This document shows, in pieces, positions 11,843 through 22,666 of a stretch of DNA of 64,000 bases; within the stretch, counting starts at the first letter, position 1; each line of letters begins with the position of its first letter. The notes under the pieces are model-generated. The model saw only the letters and a program-made list of their open reading frames with translations. It was not told the DNA's origin and made no database searches. A program made the translations under genes and the position numbers. Origin of the DNA: Calonectria ilicicola (Eukaryota > Ascomycota > Sordariomycetes > Hypocreales > Nectriaceae); NCBI GenBank assembly GCA_020809705.1, contig CP085827.1, positions 1,798,001 through 1,862,000 on the forward strand. Reading direction: 5' to 3'.

Positions 11843-12576
11843 GATAATTCAGACCAGCCGTGGCACCACGAAAGTGTTGCCAACCACAAACTGAGAGAAC
11901 AGAGATTTTTTACATGAACAGAAGGCAGCCACAAGAGTTGATCAACAAGGCCGGCGCTGTGGCCCGTTTCTTGCCAAGGAATTGTATTAACTAAACTAGT
12001 GTATAGCACCGGCTCACTCGTATAAAAGGACATTTTCCTCCTGACATCCATGCATCGTCGCGAAGTTGCGCCGGATCATTGCAGTCTCTCAAACTGGCGG
12101 CGCCAGTCGGCGTTCCAATCAGGGTCACCTCCTCAAGCCACTAGTGAAGCAGCGTTGAACAAACACTACCCCTGTCTCAGTAGAGCAACGCTAGAACAGC
12201 CCAACGACTCAGTTTAACGCAGGCACCAGTGTAAGACGGCGCGATATTTGCACCACGGGCCCCCATCTCAGCCCCCGGGTACCCAGGCCGAGCCTATCAT
12301 TCTAGTCGGACAACCGAGCGATCGAAAACGAGCTGAATGTATTCGCCAGGGGTAATGGGATCGACAACCGTCGGTTCTCCCCGAAAATGGGTCCAATAAG
12401 GCTGTTTCAGTCAAAGCGCTCCAGCCAGTCGCACATTCTGCCCTGGGTCATGCTTATTGTGACAACCTCGCAGCCAACCTTCACAGCTCGATGCGTTTTA
12501 ATCAGGAGTAGCCTGGGGCGTACTTCTCAACCAGGATCACCTTCAAACACAATCGTCACAAAATATTGCCTTCGAC
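11843..12576. promoter_or_regulatory. Divergent intergenic region between membrane glycoprotein and secreted protein genes
   Basis: 734 bp between two diverging start codons, so it must carry both promoters. No ORF with support. I see no clear operator repeat. Confidence 0.4.
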
Positions 12577-13238
12577 ATGTTCCGATCCAACCAATTTTGC
12601 GTGTTAGTCATTGGCCTCTTATTGCTACCAATTGCAGTAATTGCAGATGCTGGGTTCAATTATTGTCAAGGAACGGGATCCATTTGCGCGGCCTACCAAA
12701 AGCTCGATGACACTTGCGAAAAACAAACGGGATCAAAATATTACAAATGCGTTTGCGAATCGGGCTGGATTCCAACAGACAGAGCGTGAGTAAGCCCAAA
12801 ACGAGATAAGATATTGATCTGATGAGGAAGATACATAATTAATCAACTCCAAACAGGTGCCGTTGGTGTCTACTTTCGGTTGGAGAGTTTGCTTTGGTCC
12901 AAGACAAGTTTTACTCGTCAAGATGCTCCGCAGACAGTTATACTATAGCGCCAATGCCTTCCAGTATTGTTTCGGCACAGAAAGCACGAAACAAGACAGT
13001 CACGGTCCCAGAAATTAGAGCAACAGATTCCGAGACTGCAGGGGCAACCTCCATATTCGCGGGGACAAATGAAGCATATACCACCACAATATATGGAGGC
13101 GGTGCTGCAGCATCCTCTGTCACGTTGCCAACCATCGCGATGGCGACAGAGACCAGCAGTAACGAAGCTTGGCATAGAGGAACTCCACGCTTTATTAGCA
13201 TGATGTGCGCGCTTGTGGTGGCTTTGTTGGTGCAATGA
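12577..13238 (+). CDS. Small secreted cysteine-rich protein, probably GPI-anchored
   Basis: Exons 12577-12785 and 12857-13238 (GTGAGT donor, ACAG acceptor) give 196 residues. A clear signal peptide is present: MFRSNQFC then a hydrophobic core VLVIGLLLLPIAVIA, with cleavage likely after ADA. The mature N-terminal 75 residues hold eight cysteines in the order C-x7-C-x10-C-x11-C-x-C-x12-C-x2-C, with a further Cys after FYSSR. A Ser/Thr-rich spacer follows with one NKT sequon, then a short hydrophobic C-terminus (MMCALVVALLVQ) with no charged tail, as in GPI attachment signals. Not a CFEM domain by spacing. Wall-anchored surface protein or candidate effector; no homologue recognised with certainty. 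Confidence 0.7.
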
Positions 13239-13414
13239 TTATAAGTGCCTTATGCATGGAAAGTTCGTCGGATTTCGATCCGTAAATTAGACATTGGGAC
13301 GGTGTTTGCTATCGCGTCGAAGACTTTACATTTCCAGCTCAACCCGAACGGCGATAGACAGGACCACTGTATATTTTCCAAATAGCTCTCTTGGCTACAT
13401 ATTTGTCGTGTACA

Positions 13415-14050
13415 TTATTTAAATTTGTCGGGATTGCTGGGTATCATTTTTCTCAAAACGCCAAGTTGCTTAATTAATGCAAGTTTCTTCTGGTCGGTTA
13501 TCTCTCGACGATCGATTCGTCGCGTCCCATTCGAGAAGATGACAGTTCCGTCAGGCAGAATCGCGCCGGGAGGAACCGTGGACATCGGTGTGATAGTGCA
13601 GTTCTGTTCTAAAGGTGAGCATTTCGTTCATTAATAGCCAAACGGGCTGGCTACCTTGCCAATCAGGGCACCGCTCCCAATCCTAGCACCAGATTGAATG
13701 ATGGAGCATTCTCCAATCTCAGTGCCACCAGCTTCGATTACGCAGCCAGCCTCAATGGTGACATAGTCGCCCAAAGCAACTCCGCCAGGCCTTGCCCTGT
13801 CCAGATCCGCAGGACGGACTCCCATTTGTACTCGCTCGTGGACCAGACATCGTCGACCGATGAGGATACTCCCCAGATGTGACTCAAACCTCGATCGGGG
13901 GTGGATGAGAGTCTCGGATTGCATCGTGATCGAGTGGATGCCTTGGAGAATCGCATTTTCGGAGATGACGAGAGAGGACGAGAAGTTGACAGGCGGTCTC
14001 GGGCCACTGCGGTCAATGGCGGGGAGGATGGAGTGTCGCTTGCTCGACAT
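13415..14050 (-). CDS. Dynactin subunit 6 (p27), left-handed beta-helix protein
   Basis: Exons 13655-14050 and 13415-13603 give 194 residues. The donor is a weak GTAGCC, but the join LIGK|NCTITPMS restores the family sequence, so the splice is credible; the unspliced frame would stop seven codons later. The protein is built of hexapeptide repeats (AILQGI, TLIHPR, SILIGR, VALGDY, VTIEAG, TEIGEC, SIIQSG, ARIGSG) typical of a left-handed beta helix. The C-terminal STVPPGAILPDGTVIF and IKQLGVLRKMIP match the p27 (DCTN6) end rather than p25. In dynactin, p27 sits in the pointed-end complex that supports dynein-driven early endosome and nuclear movement in hyphae. Divergent from the complex I gene at 14519. 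Confidence 0.83.
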
Positions 14051-14518
14051 GGTGACACAGAAGCCACCTATGAGTGGTGAGTACTAGGTAAACTTATTCG
14101 CAGCAGCAATTCTCTCATTTCTCGATGGGTTTAGTCGGGGTTGTAGTCGTGTAGAGCTCACTTGGAGCACTCCCAGCTGACGTACAGATGCAGCTGCACG
14201 ATGCATGCTACACAAACTCGGTACGTACCTCCGAGCTTCCTCGGGTCGATGAGGTCAGTAGGGAATGGACCAAACAAATCAATTAGAGAGTGGCTTTCAC
14301 TACTGTTAGTGGAGACTGTGCCCAGCACACAAATTTTGGTTGAATCACAGGTATCGGCTAACATGACCCGCTGAGTAAGCTTGGGTTCCGCATTGGCCAA
14401 TCACCGAGCGGCCATTTGTGGACGGTCACGATTCTCTACGGAAACTCGAAGTGCCGCATCCTAACGTGCATCTCGTCTTCCATCGCCTCAATCAGCCACC
14501 CGACCCGACACGAACACA
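14051..14518. promoter_or_regulatory. Bidirectional promoter of dynactin p27 and complex I 51 kDa genes
   Basis: 468 bp between the two start codons. It must contain both promoters and 5' UTRs. No coding frame of note; no motif identified with confidence. Confidence 0.45.
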
Positions 14519-16108
14519 ATGCTGTCCACGAGAACGGCGCCCAAGAAGGCCGTCGGCCTCTCACGGACTGCCGTGAGAGGTCTGGCCACCGTCCAAGACG
14601 GCGCCCCGAAGCGGACGTACGGCGGTCTCAGGGATCAAGATCGCATTTTCCAGAATTTGTACGGCCGCTACCCCCCCGACCTCAAGCACGCGAAGAAGAT
14701 GGGCGATTGGCACAAGACCAAGGAGATTATCCTCAAGGGTCACGATTGGATCATCAACGAAGTCAAGGCGTCCGGTCTGCGAGGCCGTGGTGGTGCCGGT
14801 TTCCCCTCGGGTCTGAAATGGGTAGGTTGCCACATTCCGGCCGCCAATGGCCCCCGACACCTTCGGATTGGCCTTCTGACGCTCTACAGTCGTTCATGAA
14901 CCCCAAGGGATGGGAAAACAACAAGGTGCCCCGATACCTCGTCGTCAATGCCGATGAGGGTGAGCCTGGAACCTGCAAGGACCGAGAGATCATGCGAAAG
15001 GACCCACACAAGCTCGTCGAGGGCTGCCTCGTCGCTGGCCGAGCCATGAACGCAACCGCTGCCTACATCTATATCCGTGGTGAATTCGTCTTCGAGGCCA
15101 ATGTCCTTCAAAACGCCATCAACGAAGCCTACGCCGAGGGCCTGATCGGAAAGAACGCCTGCGGATCCGGTTACGATTTCGATGTCTACATCCACCGCGG
15201 TGCCGGTGCCTACGTGTGCGGTGAGGAGACATCTCTGATTGAGTCGATTGAGGGCAAGCCTGGCAAGCCCCGTCTCAAGCCTCCGTTCCCTGCCGCTGTC
15301 GGTCTCTTCGGCTGCCCCTCCACCGTCGCCAATGTCGAGACTGTCGCCGTCGCCCCCACCATTTGCCGACGAGGAGGAAGCTGGTTTGCGGGCTTTGGCC
15401 GTGAGCGAAACCAGGGCACCAAGCTCTTCGGTATCTCCGGAATGGTCAACAACCCTTGCACTGTCGAGGAGGAGATGTCAATCCCTCTCCGCGAGCTTAT
15501 CGAGAAGCACTGCGGTGGTGTCCGAGGTGGTTGGGACAACCTCCTTGCCGTCATTCCCGGTGGTTCTTCGACTCCCATTCTGCCCAAGGACATCTGCGAT
15601 GACCAGCTGATGGACTTCGATGCCCTCAAGGATAGCCAGTCTGGTCTCGGTACCGCTGCCGTCATCGTTCTCGACAAGAGTGCCGATGTTGTCCGAGCTA
15701 TCAGCCGTCTCAGCCACTTCTACCGCCACGAGAGTTGCGGCCAGTGCACTCCCTGCCGAGAGGGCAGCAAGTGGACTGAGCAGATCATGAGCCGATTCGA
15801 GCAGGGTCGTGGCCGACCCCGCGAGATTGACATGCTCCAGGAGCTCACTAAGCAGGTTGAAGGTCACACTATTTGCGGTATGTTTTTTTTTCAAGTATAT
15901 GCGTATTATTATGTTTATTTATACTAACTTTAAAATAGCTTTGGGTGAGGCTTTTGCCTGGCCTATCCAGGGTCTTATCCGTCACTTCCGACCTGAGCTC
16001 GAGGCCCGTATGCAGAAGTTTGCCGAGGAGACTGGTGGTGAGGCGTTGGCTGGTGGTTGGGAGCACTCGGCAAGGGCCCAGGGAAAGCTGGTATCCCCCG
16101 GTCAATAA
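14519..16108 (+). CDS. nuo-51: NADH:ubiquinone oxidoreductase 51 kDa subunit (NDUFV1 / NuoF type), mitochondrial
   Basis: Core complex I subunit that binds NADH, FMN and iron-sulfur cluster N3 at the tip of the matrix arm. Exons 14519-14821, 14890-15877 and 15939-16108 give 486 residues, the usual fungal length. The second intron has a T-rich start and a perfect TACTAAC branch site at 15922-15928. N-terminus [21 protein letters not shown] is a basic amphipathic presequence. Signature blocks: [15 protein letters not shown] and [16 protein letters not shown] for FMN/NADH binding, [19 protein letters not shown], and the cluster cysteines [11 protein letters not shown] near residue 383 with the fourth Cys in GHTIC near residue 430. 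All four ligands are present, so the protein should be functional. Confidence 0.96.
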
Positions 16109-16640
16109 TTGGTTTCGAATTGGAAAAATAGCCGCATCAAGAGAGAGAAATAGGTTGGGCAGCCGTGTAACTATGCATAACTACCTCCCGTAGATGCCCT
16201 GTGTTATATTTTACTATGTGTGTGTTCAATCAGTTCGGGTGCGGCTTGTTGTTTGTGACGTTGGTTTGTCTGGTGCTTTATTCACAATTTATAAAACTCG
16301 TTTATCACAACTCAAACTAGTTTCAAATGGCGTTGGCTGTCAAGCACTTGAATTGCTCGGGGTAGCTTTCCTAGGAGCGTTTGTCGTGTTGACGCCATTG
16401 AGGCTGGTTTCGTTCGGCGTGGGGATCCACGGACTGACTCGCCCAATAGCCGGAGTCCGGTTGCTAACACCGCTAATTCACGGCCAGCGACCAGTCCGTT
16501 TCCCCCTTCGCCCTTTTCCACTGTTTAGCATTATTAGAGGGGTTGATAGAAGGGTCCTAATAGATTCCTTCTCCTGTCTCTGCTTTTTTCCCCCTGTTTC
16601 TTCACCGTTGCATCTTATCCCACCCTCTTATCAGCCAACC
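16109..16640. other. Intergenic region between complex I and peroxin genes
   Basis: 532 bp holding the 3' UTR of the 51 kDa subunit gene and the promoter of the PEX11-type gene. Pyrimidine-rich stretches (16567-16625) lie just upstream of the peroxin ATG, as is common in fungal promoters. Nothing else seen. Confidence 0.4.
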
Positions 16641-17485
16641 ATGGTGACCACATATGCGCAATTTGTCGCCTTTGGCACCGACCTCGGTGAGTCCAGATGC
16701 CAGATATCCGATCGCATGATGCGGCTACTAACCCGCCGGCAGTCGGTCTTGAGCGTCTGCTGCGTCTCTTCCAGGCGTCATGCTCGCTGTTGATTTCCTA
16801 CCCGCTGATGCTGGCCGCGTTGCTGCCCAGTGCCCAGGACACTGTCCTGGCCGCCAAGTCGACGGGCCTGGTAGCCATGCGCAGCCAGCTCAACATCTCG
16901 CGGCGCTTTCTCCGCTTGTTCCGCTTCATGGACACGCTCAACGCCGGCCTGGATTCGTACACAGCCCCTGAGAAGAACCTCGTTGTGTGGCTCGAGGTCA
17001 TCAGCAAGACTTCGCTCGGCCTGTTCGGCCTGACTGAGACGCTTACCCTGGTTGACCTGATCGGCATCGACAGCGTTGAGATCTTCGGAGCCGAGCGCAG
17101 CAAGGAGATCGACTACCAGTCCCAGTACCTCTGGTTTTTCGGTCTTGCCTCATCTGTCCTCATCTCTCTGATTAAGCTTTCCAACATTAATGCCCAACCT
17201 GTTGAGAAGCCGGTCAAGGCCGCCTCTGAGAAGGATGCCAAGGACACCAAGGAGAAGTCTCCCAAGGACGCCGAGAAGGAGAAGCAGCGCCAGAAGGAGG
17301 CTGCCGCTCAGAAGAAGGTTCTTCTCCGCGCCATCACCTCCGACCTTGTGGACATGCTCCTGCCCGGCTCTGCCATCGGTTGGGTCAAGATCAACGGTGG
17401 CCAGGTCAGCTCGGCCATGTTCTTTACGACTCTAACTACAGGATGGGCTGTGTGGGACAAGGTCGGAGCCAAGCTTCAGAAATAA
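16641..17485 (+). CDS. Peroxisomal membrane protein PEX11 family
   Basis: Exons 16641-16686 and 16743-17485 give 262 residues starting MVTTYAQFVAFGTDL. PEX11 proteins bend and tubulate the peroxisome membrane before division. The order matches the family: N-terminal amphipathic region (VGLERLLRLFQASCSLL), the basic ISRRFLRLFRFMDTLNAG segment near residues 65-85, helices through GLFGLTETLTLVDLIGI, a hydrophobic segment LWFFGLASSVLISLIKL, a charged Lys/Glu-rich insert (residues about 185-220) and a C-terminal membrane helix ending WAVWDKVGAKLQK. The charged insert separates the two hydrophobic halves. I think it is one of the divergent Pezizomycotina PEX11 paralogues rather than the main PEX11, but cannot rank them by eye. 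Confidence 0.8.
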
Positions 17486-17910
17486 AGATGAAGCAAGAAG
17501 AATACTTTAGGGTGCATAGACAGGTTGCTGTTGCATATGTGACTTTAGTTTTATACATGGCAAGCGATGGTACTGCATACTTTCGGTAAAGACAGGCGGT
17601 AGGACATGGGCCTTTTTATGATTGTTTTTTTAAGGTTTTTAAACTGTCGTGGTACAAGACCTAGGCCAACGTATGACCGCTCTCCTAGCTTGGACCAGTA
17701 CAAGATATTTTTTTATCTTAAAGGAATGACTGTTATGTGTTACAACAAGCTGAGGGAAAGTGCACATAAATTGCGTGATCACTATCGTTCGTATGCGTAT
17801 TTCGGGTTTTCCAAGCCACGTTGCTATCCACCATTGGGTTTTCGGTAACCAATGACCATATGGATCGGATTGTTATGTCTTGTCTTGACTCGGATTTACA
17901 TCGATGACTC
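17486..17910. other. Convergent 3' intergenic region
   Basis: 425 bp between two genes that end toward each other. T-rich stretches suit 3' UTR and polyadenylation signals on both strands. No gene seen. Confidence 0.4.
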
Positions 17911-18660
17911 TTAGACCATGGACGACGTCGATTGTCTGGGCTCAGATTCGATGTCTGTGTAGATCTGTTGGACCGGGTAGTCAATCTTGTCGTTGTACTC
18001 GGCATCGTAGATGACAATCTTGGCCCGGCGCGAGAGCGAGAAGAAGTTGAGGAGGGTAATGATGAGTTGCAGGATACTGTCTCAAGTTAGCATCGACCCC
18101 CTCATGGGTTTTACTCAAAGGACCCGTAATAAAGTTACTCACGTCAAGGTAAGGCCCAAGCCAAAGATAACCTCTCCATCTCTCCAGTGCCACCAAAGGT
18201 CAGTGTGCTTGGCGATGATAGTGATGATGGTAAACAGAATGCAAAAGGCCAAGTCGACAAGCATAACGCCGTACGGACGAGCAGCTCCATGGAGGGGGCC
18301 CAGCGCAATCTTGTTCATGGTTCCAAAGACGCAGATGAAGCTGCCGATCCTGAGCTCAAACATGCCGCTGTTCTTGTTATTGTGGAGACCGATGATCTGG
18401 GCGATGGTCCAAATGGAAAGCAGGACGCCGAAGATGACAAACAGGATGGACCAGAATGGGATTTCGCTCTGCTTGGCCATGAAGACGCAAGCAGTGATTG
18501 CCAAGGGGACGATGGGGACTCGGAGGATCTGGATCGTCGAGAACGTGAGAGTGAGTCTGGGCTTCTCCTCGAGATCCCGGGGCTCCAGGAGACGAGCAGA
18601 GACATCGTCTTCCCTAGGGAGCCGGAGAGGCGTCGTCTGGTATTGGGGCTCTTTGCTCAT
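17911..18660 (-). CDS. Multi-pass membrane protein of unknown function
   Basis: Exons 18143-18660 and 17911-18076 (GTGAGT donor, ACAG acceptor) give 227 residues. The first 40 residues are hydrophilic (MSKEPQYQTTPLRLP..LLEPRDLEEKPRL). Four or five membrane segments follow: ILRVPIVPLAITACVFMA, IPFWSILFVIFGVLLSIWTI, a weaker FELRIGSFICVFG, GVMLVDLAFCILFTIITIIA and, across the intron, FGLGLTLTTILQLIITLL. The C-terminus is cytoplasmic-type (RRAKIVIYDAEYNDKIDYP...). The arrangement resembles MARVEL-like tetraspan proteins found widely in fungi, but no diagnostic motif is visible. The ATG lies just left of a T run at 18678-18691, which is in its 5' UTR. Confidence 0.72.
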
Positions 18661-20003
18661 GGTGGCGTTTGGTGCTCTTTTTTTTTTTTCTTGATTTATT
18701 TTCTCTTTTTATTATTGGGTTGCGATTTTTGGATACAAAATTGATGAAATGTTGGTGGCTTTATATTAGAATGGTGATCGAATTGGATGAATGGATGAAA
18801 CAGGTCTGGCCAAATGTGATACTATATACAAGATCAAAGATTGACCCAGCAGACGCTGCGCAAGGGGGGTGACAGCACCGGCAAGCACCACCCATGTCCA
18901 GAGCTGACGAATGAAATGTGGGCGAAGGATCGAAAGGGTGAGTTGTGATAGCTGGCTCGCCTTGTCTGGATGCCTAACACCGCCACAAGAGGGGTGATCG
19001 CTGGGCAATGCACCACTAGAATAGCAACGCAGCGTTGGTCAATATCTGCATCTGGAAACCCCCTCTTGATCCTTCAAGGCATCTATCCACTCTCCCAGGC
19101 AGACTTTTTCAGCTGTGCCATGCCGCGTTTGACGGCGGCTGAGTTGATCGTTGTGGTCGGCATGCAGCAGTGTCGTACAATACACCCCTTGAAAGATTGT
19201 CCCCCTGTGACTTCCGTACCTTTAACAGCATGGATCTCAACCGCCCGAAGATATCAATCCGGTTGTAAAGGAAAGAAAATGAATAAATAAATAACAATAA
19301 ACCTTGCTGTATAAATTATTTATTTACTTTCTTTATAATATTTATTTATTTATTATTTAATTAGAAGATAGTGGGAAAAGGTAGATGGGAGATAATCTTT
19401 CAGGGATTGTACTGTATGTCACACCGTGGGTATAGGTTAACTAGCCACTCATTTGTTGCTGCGAGATTTAGGTCCACAGGGTGATTCCTAATTCCAAAAG
19501 GATCAAACCTTTCTATCCTACTTCAGCATTGGAATATCCCCCAAAAAATAAATAAAAATGAAGAAACCAAAATCTAAGAGTATATCTATACCCGTACATA
19601 TGCGTTGTTATTCGTTCATCATAAAGCCATGGGTCGACTCCTGTTTCCATCCACAATGATCGCCAATGCCAGTTCGCAATCCAAGATGATCCATCTTTCT
19701 GATCAAAGTTTTCCAGAAACGATCAGATAAACGAGTAAAATTTCCAGAAAATTAGACATCCTGCCCTCCTGTAACCGACAAAGTAAAACAGGGCCATCGT
19801 GGGGCGGATCCCGATCGTCCGGGTCATGATTCGATAGTTGACGTAGTGAAGCGTGGCTGTGTCGTAAGCACAACCAGCCCAAACCGTCAAATGCACATCA
19901 AACATGTGCACTAGAAAATATACACTGCCAACAGGCGCAATGCAATACGCGCACACAAACCTATCACAGCCGAACTCCTGCAGCAGTTCGAAACTCGTGT
20001 GTT
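18661..20003. other. Intergenic region with foldback repeat copy B
   Basis: About 1.3 kb without a supportable gene. It contains the T-rich 5' leader of the membrane protein gene, the foldback element at 19175-19412 with a strongly AT-rich core, and the probable 3' UTR of the Smr-domain gene. Confidence 0.45.
19175..19412. repeat. Short foldback (MITE-like) element, copy B
   Basis: The left arm (from 19175, GTACAATACACCCCTTGAAA then GATTGTCCC) is inverted at 19394-19412 (reverse complement GTACAATCCCTGAAAGATT). The core is rich in TAAATAAATA and its inverse ATTTATTTAT, so single strands could fold into a long hairpin. The arm sequence is shared with copy A at 4557-4762. Confidence 0.55.
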
Positions 20004-21932
20004 TTATCGTCGTCCCGTCACTACGAAGTGACCAGTCTCGACCCTCATCTTCCAACCGTCTTGAAGCAGCGCGGCGGCTACGGCTTGGCGGAGCTGGGAC
20101 ACTCCACCGGCGCTGTGACGGCCAAGTCCCGTAATAACGGTAAAAGGCTGCTGCCTTGCCTTGTCCGATCGGAAGTCGCCCAGGTTGGTCCACCACGTCT
20201 GCACCTTTGCTCGTGCGATCCGCACGCCGTCTTGGACATATACCCCGTGCAGATCAATCGAGTGCGCGGTGCTCTGCTCCTCAACGAGCAAGTCCGCAGC
20301 GGTTGACGAAGCCTGGTTGGCGTATCGGGCCTGCTCCCTTGCCATTTCGGCGTAGAATCCCGCGGCCTGGCGGAACAAAGGATTCGAGGCGCCCCTGCGA
20401 CTCATTTGGGCCGCTTTGGCTGCTGCCTCGCGCCGGCCCTGGTGATACTGACTGACTTTTTCGGCGGCCTGCGCATACGAGACGGGATCGCCAGGTCTAG
20501 AACCCATTCGCGGCACTCGGCTGACCGCCCCTTTGCTAGCTACGCTGGCAGTCCCAAATCCTTCAATGTCGTCATCCGCCAGCGGCGAAAGTGTATAGTT
20601 GATGTCCAGCTTTTGACTCCACGGGTTCTTGGCAAAGTGCTTGCTGAGGAGCGCAGCAATGTCTTCAGATGACTGGGGAATAGATCCTGTGACTTGAACG
20701 ACTGTAGACATGTATTCCTCCGGAACATTCCGGTACTTGTTTGCAAGTTCATGTGCCTGTTTTTTACTGGCGTTATCCTGGGCTTCAATTCCCAGTGCGA
20801 TATGCTGATCAATAATTTCAGCAGCCGTGGCGCCGCTTGAGAAGCGCTTCCGGTAGTAAATATCGGATACCTCACCATAAGGGAGGTTTAGCCTATCGGC
20901 AAGAAAGGAGATCTCATCTTGGCCTATGGTATGTTAGTTTAAGGACTCTGATATGGGTACACATCCACGGGTTGTCTTACGCTTCATATCCTTCAATCCA
21001 TCAGGAGAGGTAGGAGAAGTAGGGGAGAGGGGAGAAGTCATTAGGTCTCGCGCCGCAGGTAAGTCAGTTGATATAGAAGCCTTGCCCTTCTTCTTATTCC
21101 TTCTCTTCTTCTTCTTGCCAACCTCTTCATCCGGTTGGAAGAATCCATCAATGCCTTTCTGTTCCTGATCCGTTTCCTTTAGGTACTGAACATGGAGCAA
21201 GTCATCTAGAGCAGCCTGGAAGTCGCCTTTGGCCTTTTTCAGGGAGAACTTGATGTCATGCTGTTTCAGGTCCATAAACATACTCTGTAGCTGGAAAATC
21301 TTACTTTCCTCGCTATCGTTGTTAAAGGTGGTCAGTCTGGGCACACAGTATTCGCTGCCAGATGTCAATGACGCCTGGTCGCTCCTTGTTGTTTCTGTAT
21401 CGTGAGTGCGCGCGGCTTGATGACTGATGCTTGTTTCCGTGGTGCTTAGACCGTCGGTAGTTTCATCAGGGCCCTCGGCGATGCCACTGGGATTGAACCC
21501 GGAGGCTTCTTCTAATGTCACATTTTTGGCGAGGTCTTCCAGAATGGCCTTGGCCGACTTGAATTCTGCGTCTTTTTGAAGGTCGTGGTCACTTGCAATG
21601 GCCACTACAAGGGCTTCGTCCAGAAGCGAGCGGAACGAGTCCTGGAGAGTGGGGTCAGCCTACACAACCAACAGCGATTTTTCTGGCGCGACATGTCGCA
21701 TGTGGGCCCCTTGAGGAAGGATTTTGGGTCGAACCGAGCTATTTGCCTGCATTTCTAAAGACTATTTTGCGATCGTCTATAGAGGGTTCTGCATAGCCAT
21801 TCTGATCCCAGAGCGAGTGTCTCCCCCTAAAAACAAAAAGCAGCGAGACGCGTCTCAGCGCGCCACCGCTTGAGACACGAGGCCACCTACCACGAGTTTC
21901 TGGACGAGCGCTGCGGATGATTCACTCGGCAT
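20004..21932 (-). CDS. CUE / DUF1771 / Smr domain protein
   Basis: Exon model 21891-21932, 20981-21659 and 20004-20923 gives 546 residues beginning MPSESSAALVQKLV. The 20981/20923 junction is well supported (GTAAGA donor, TAG acceptor, frame kept through RQDEISFLADRLNLP); the first, 231 bp intron is less certain. Order: acidic N-terminal part, CUE-like ubiquitin-binding helix bundle at residues about 130-175 (SKIFQLQSMFMDL..DFQAALDDLL), Lys-rich segment KKKKRRNKKKGK, linker, DUF1771 coil at about 385-448 (YAQAAEKVSQYHQGRR), then an Smr domain at about 465-545 with the DLHGVYV and TGLGRHSAGG motifs. Smr domains bind or nick nucleic acid; with CUE they occur in proteins acting on stalled ribosomes and no-go mRNA decay (Cue2 type). 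That role is inferred from family knowledge. Confidence 0.82.
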
Positions 21933-22666
21933 TTGTTTTTTGACGAAGGAGGGGGCGGGCGAGAACGAGAGCAAGTATACGCCGGTGCAGAAAATATCAT
22001 GGTGCGATCAGAAACGTAGATGGACAGAAACCCCGAGCGCGCCGACAAGACCAATAATCGCGAGCTTCCTTGGGCTTTCAGAGGACAATATCGAGTGGTT
22101 ACAAGGTCAGACCGGGTTGGATGATTCATGAAGCGATGTTGGTTCGTCACCCGCGATGCAGGACAACACAGTCATGTCACGTGCCCCGCCGACCGGCTGG
22201 TCGCACTAGTGGCAATAGTGTCTCTCGTTAAATGAGATGCCACGCAGCTGAAGTGAGTCAAGATGTGGTGCTACAGTGGTTTCTGGCCCATCTACTGGTT
22301 CTCCTGATAAGCCGCTTTTGAGATTAATGGAAAGAAATGGGCGAACACCACCAGCCTCGGCTTGACGAAAAGGCACCAGACATCTCTCCCTACCCCGCCC
22401 CCGCCAACCCTTGTAAACCTACCCAATCGAGCATGACGATTTCCGTGGGTTGGACAACAGGGTTTTTGTTTTGCATAGGTGCGACGAGAATTGATAACAA
22501 AAATAACCTGGGAAACACGAAAAAATATCTGCATAAATTATGACGGGCCGTAATTTATGCTTATTGTTAATTCCAGTAGGATAGTACATGAAAGCCGTGA
22601 CATAATTCTTGGCATTGCGAGACACGGTGTCGTGGAAGTGACCCCCAAAAAAGGCGGAGGAGAGGA
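21933..22666. other. Intergenic region upstream of the Smr-domain gene
   Basis: 734 bp containing the promoter of the CUE/Smr gene and the 3' end of the oxygenase-like gene. No gene or repeat recognised. Confidence 0.35.
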
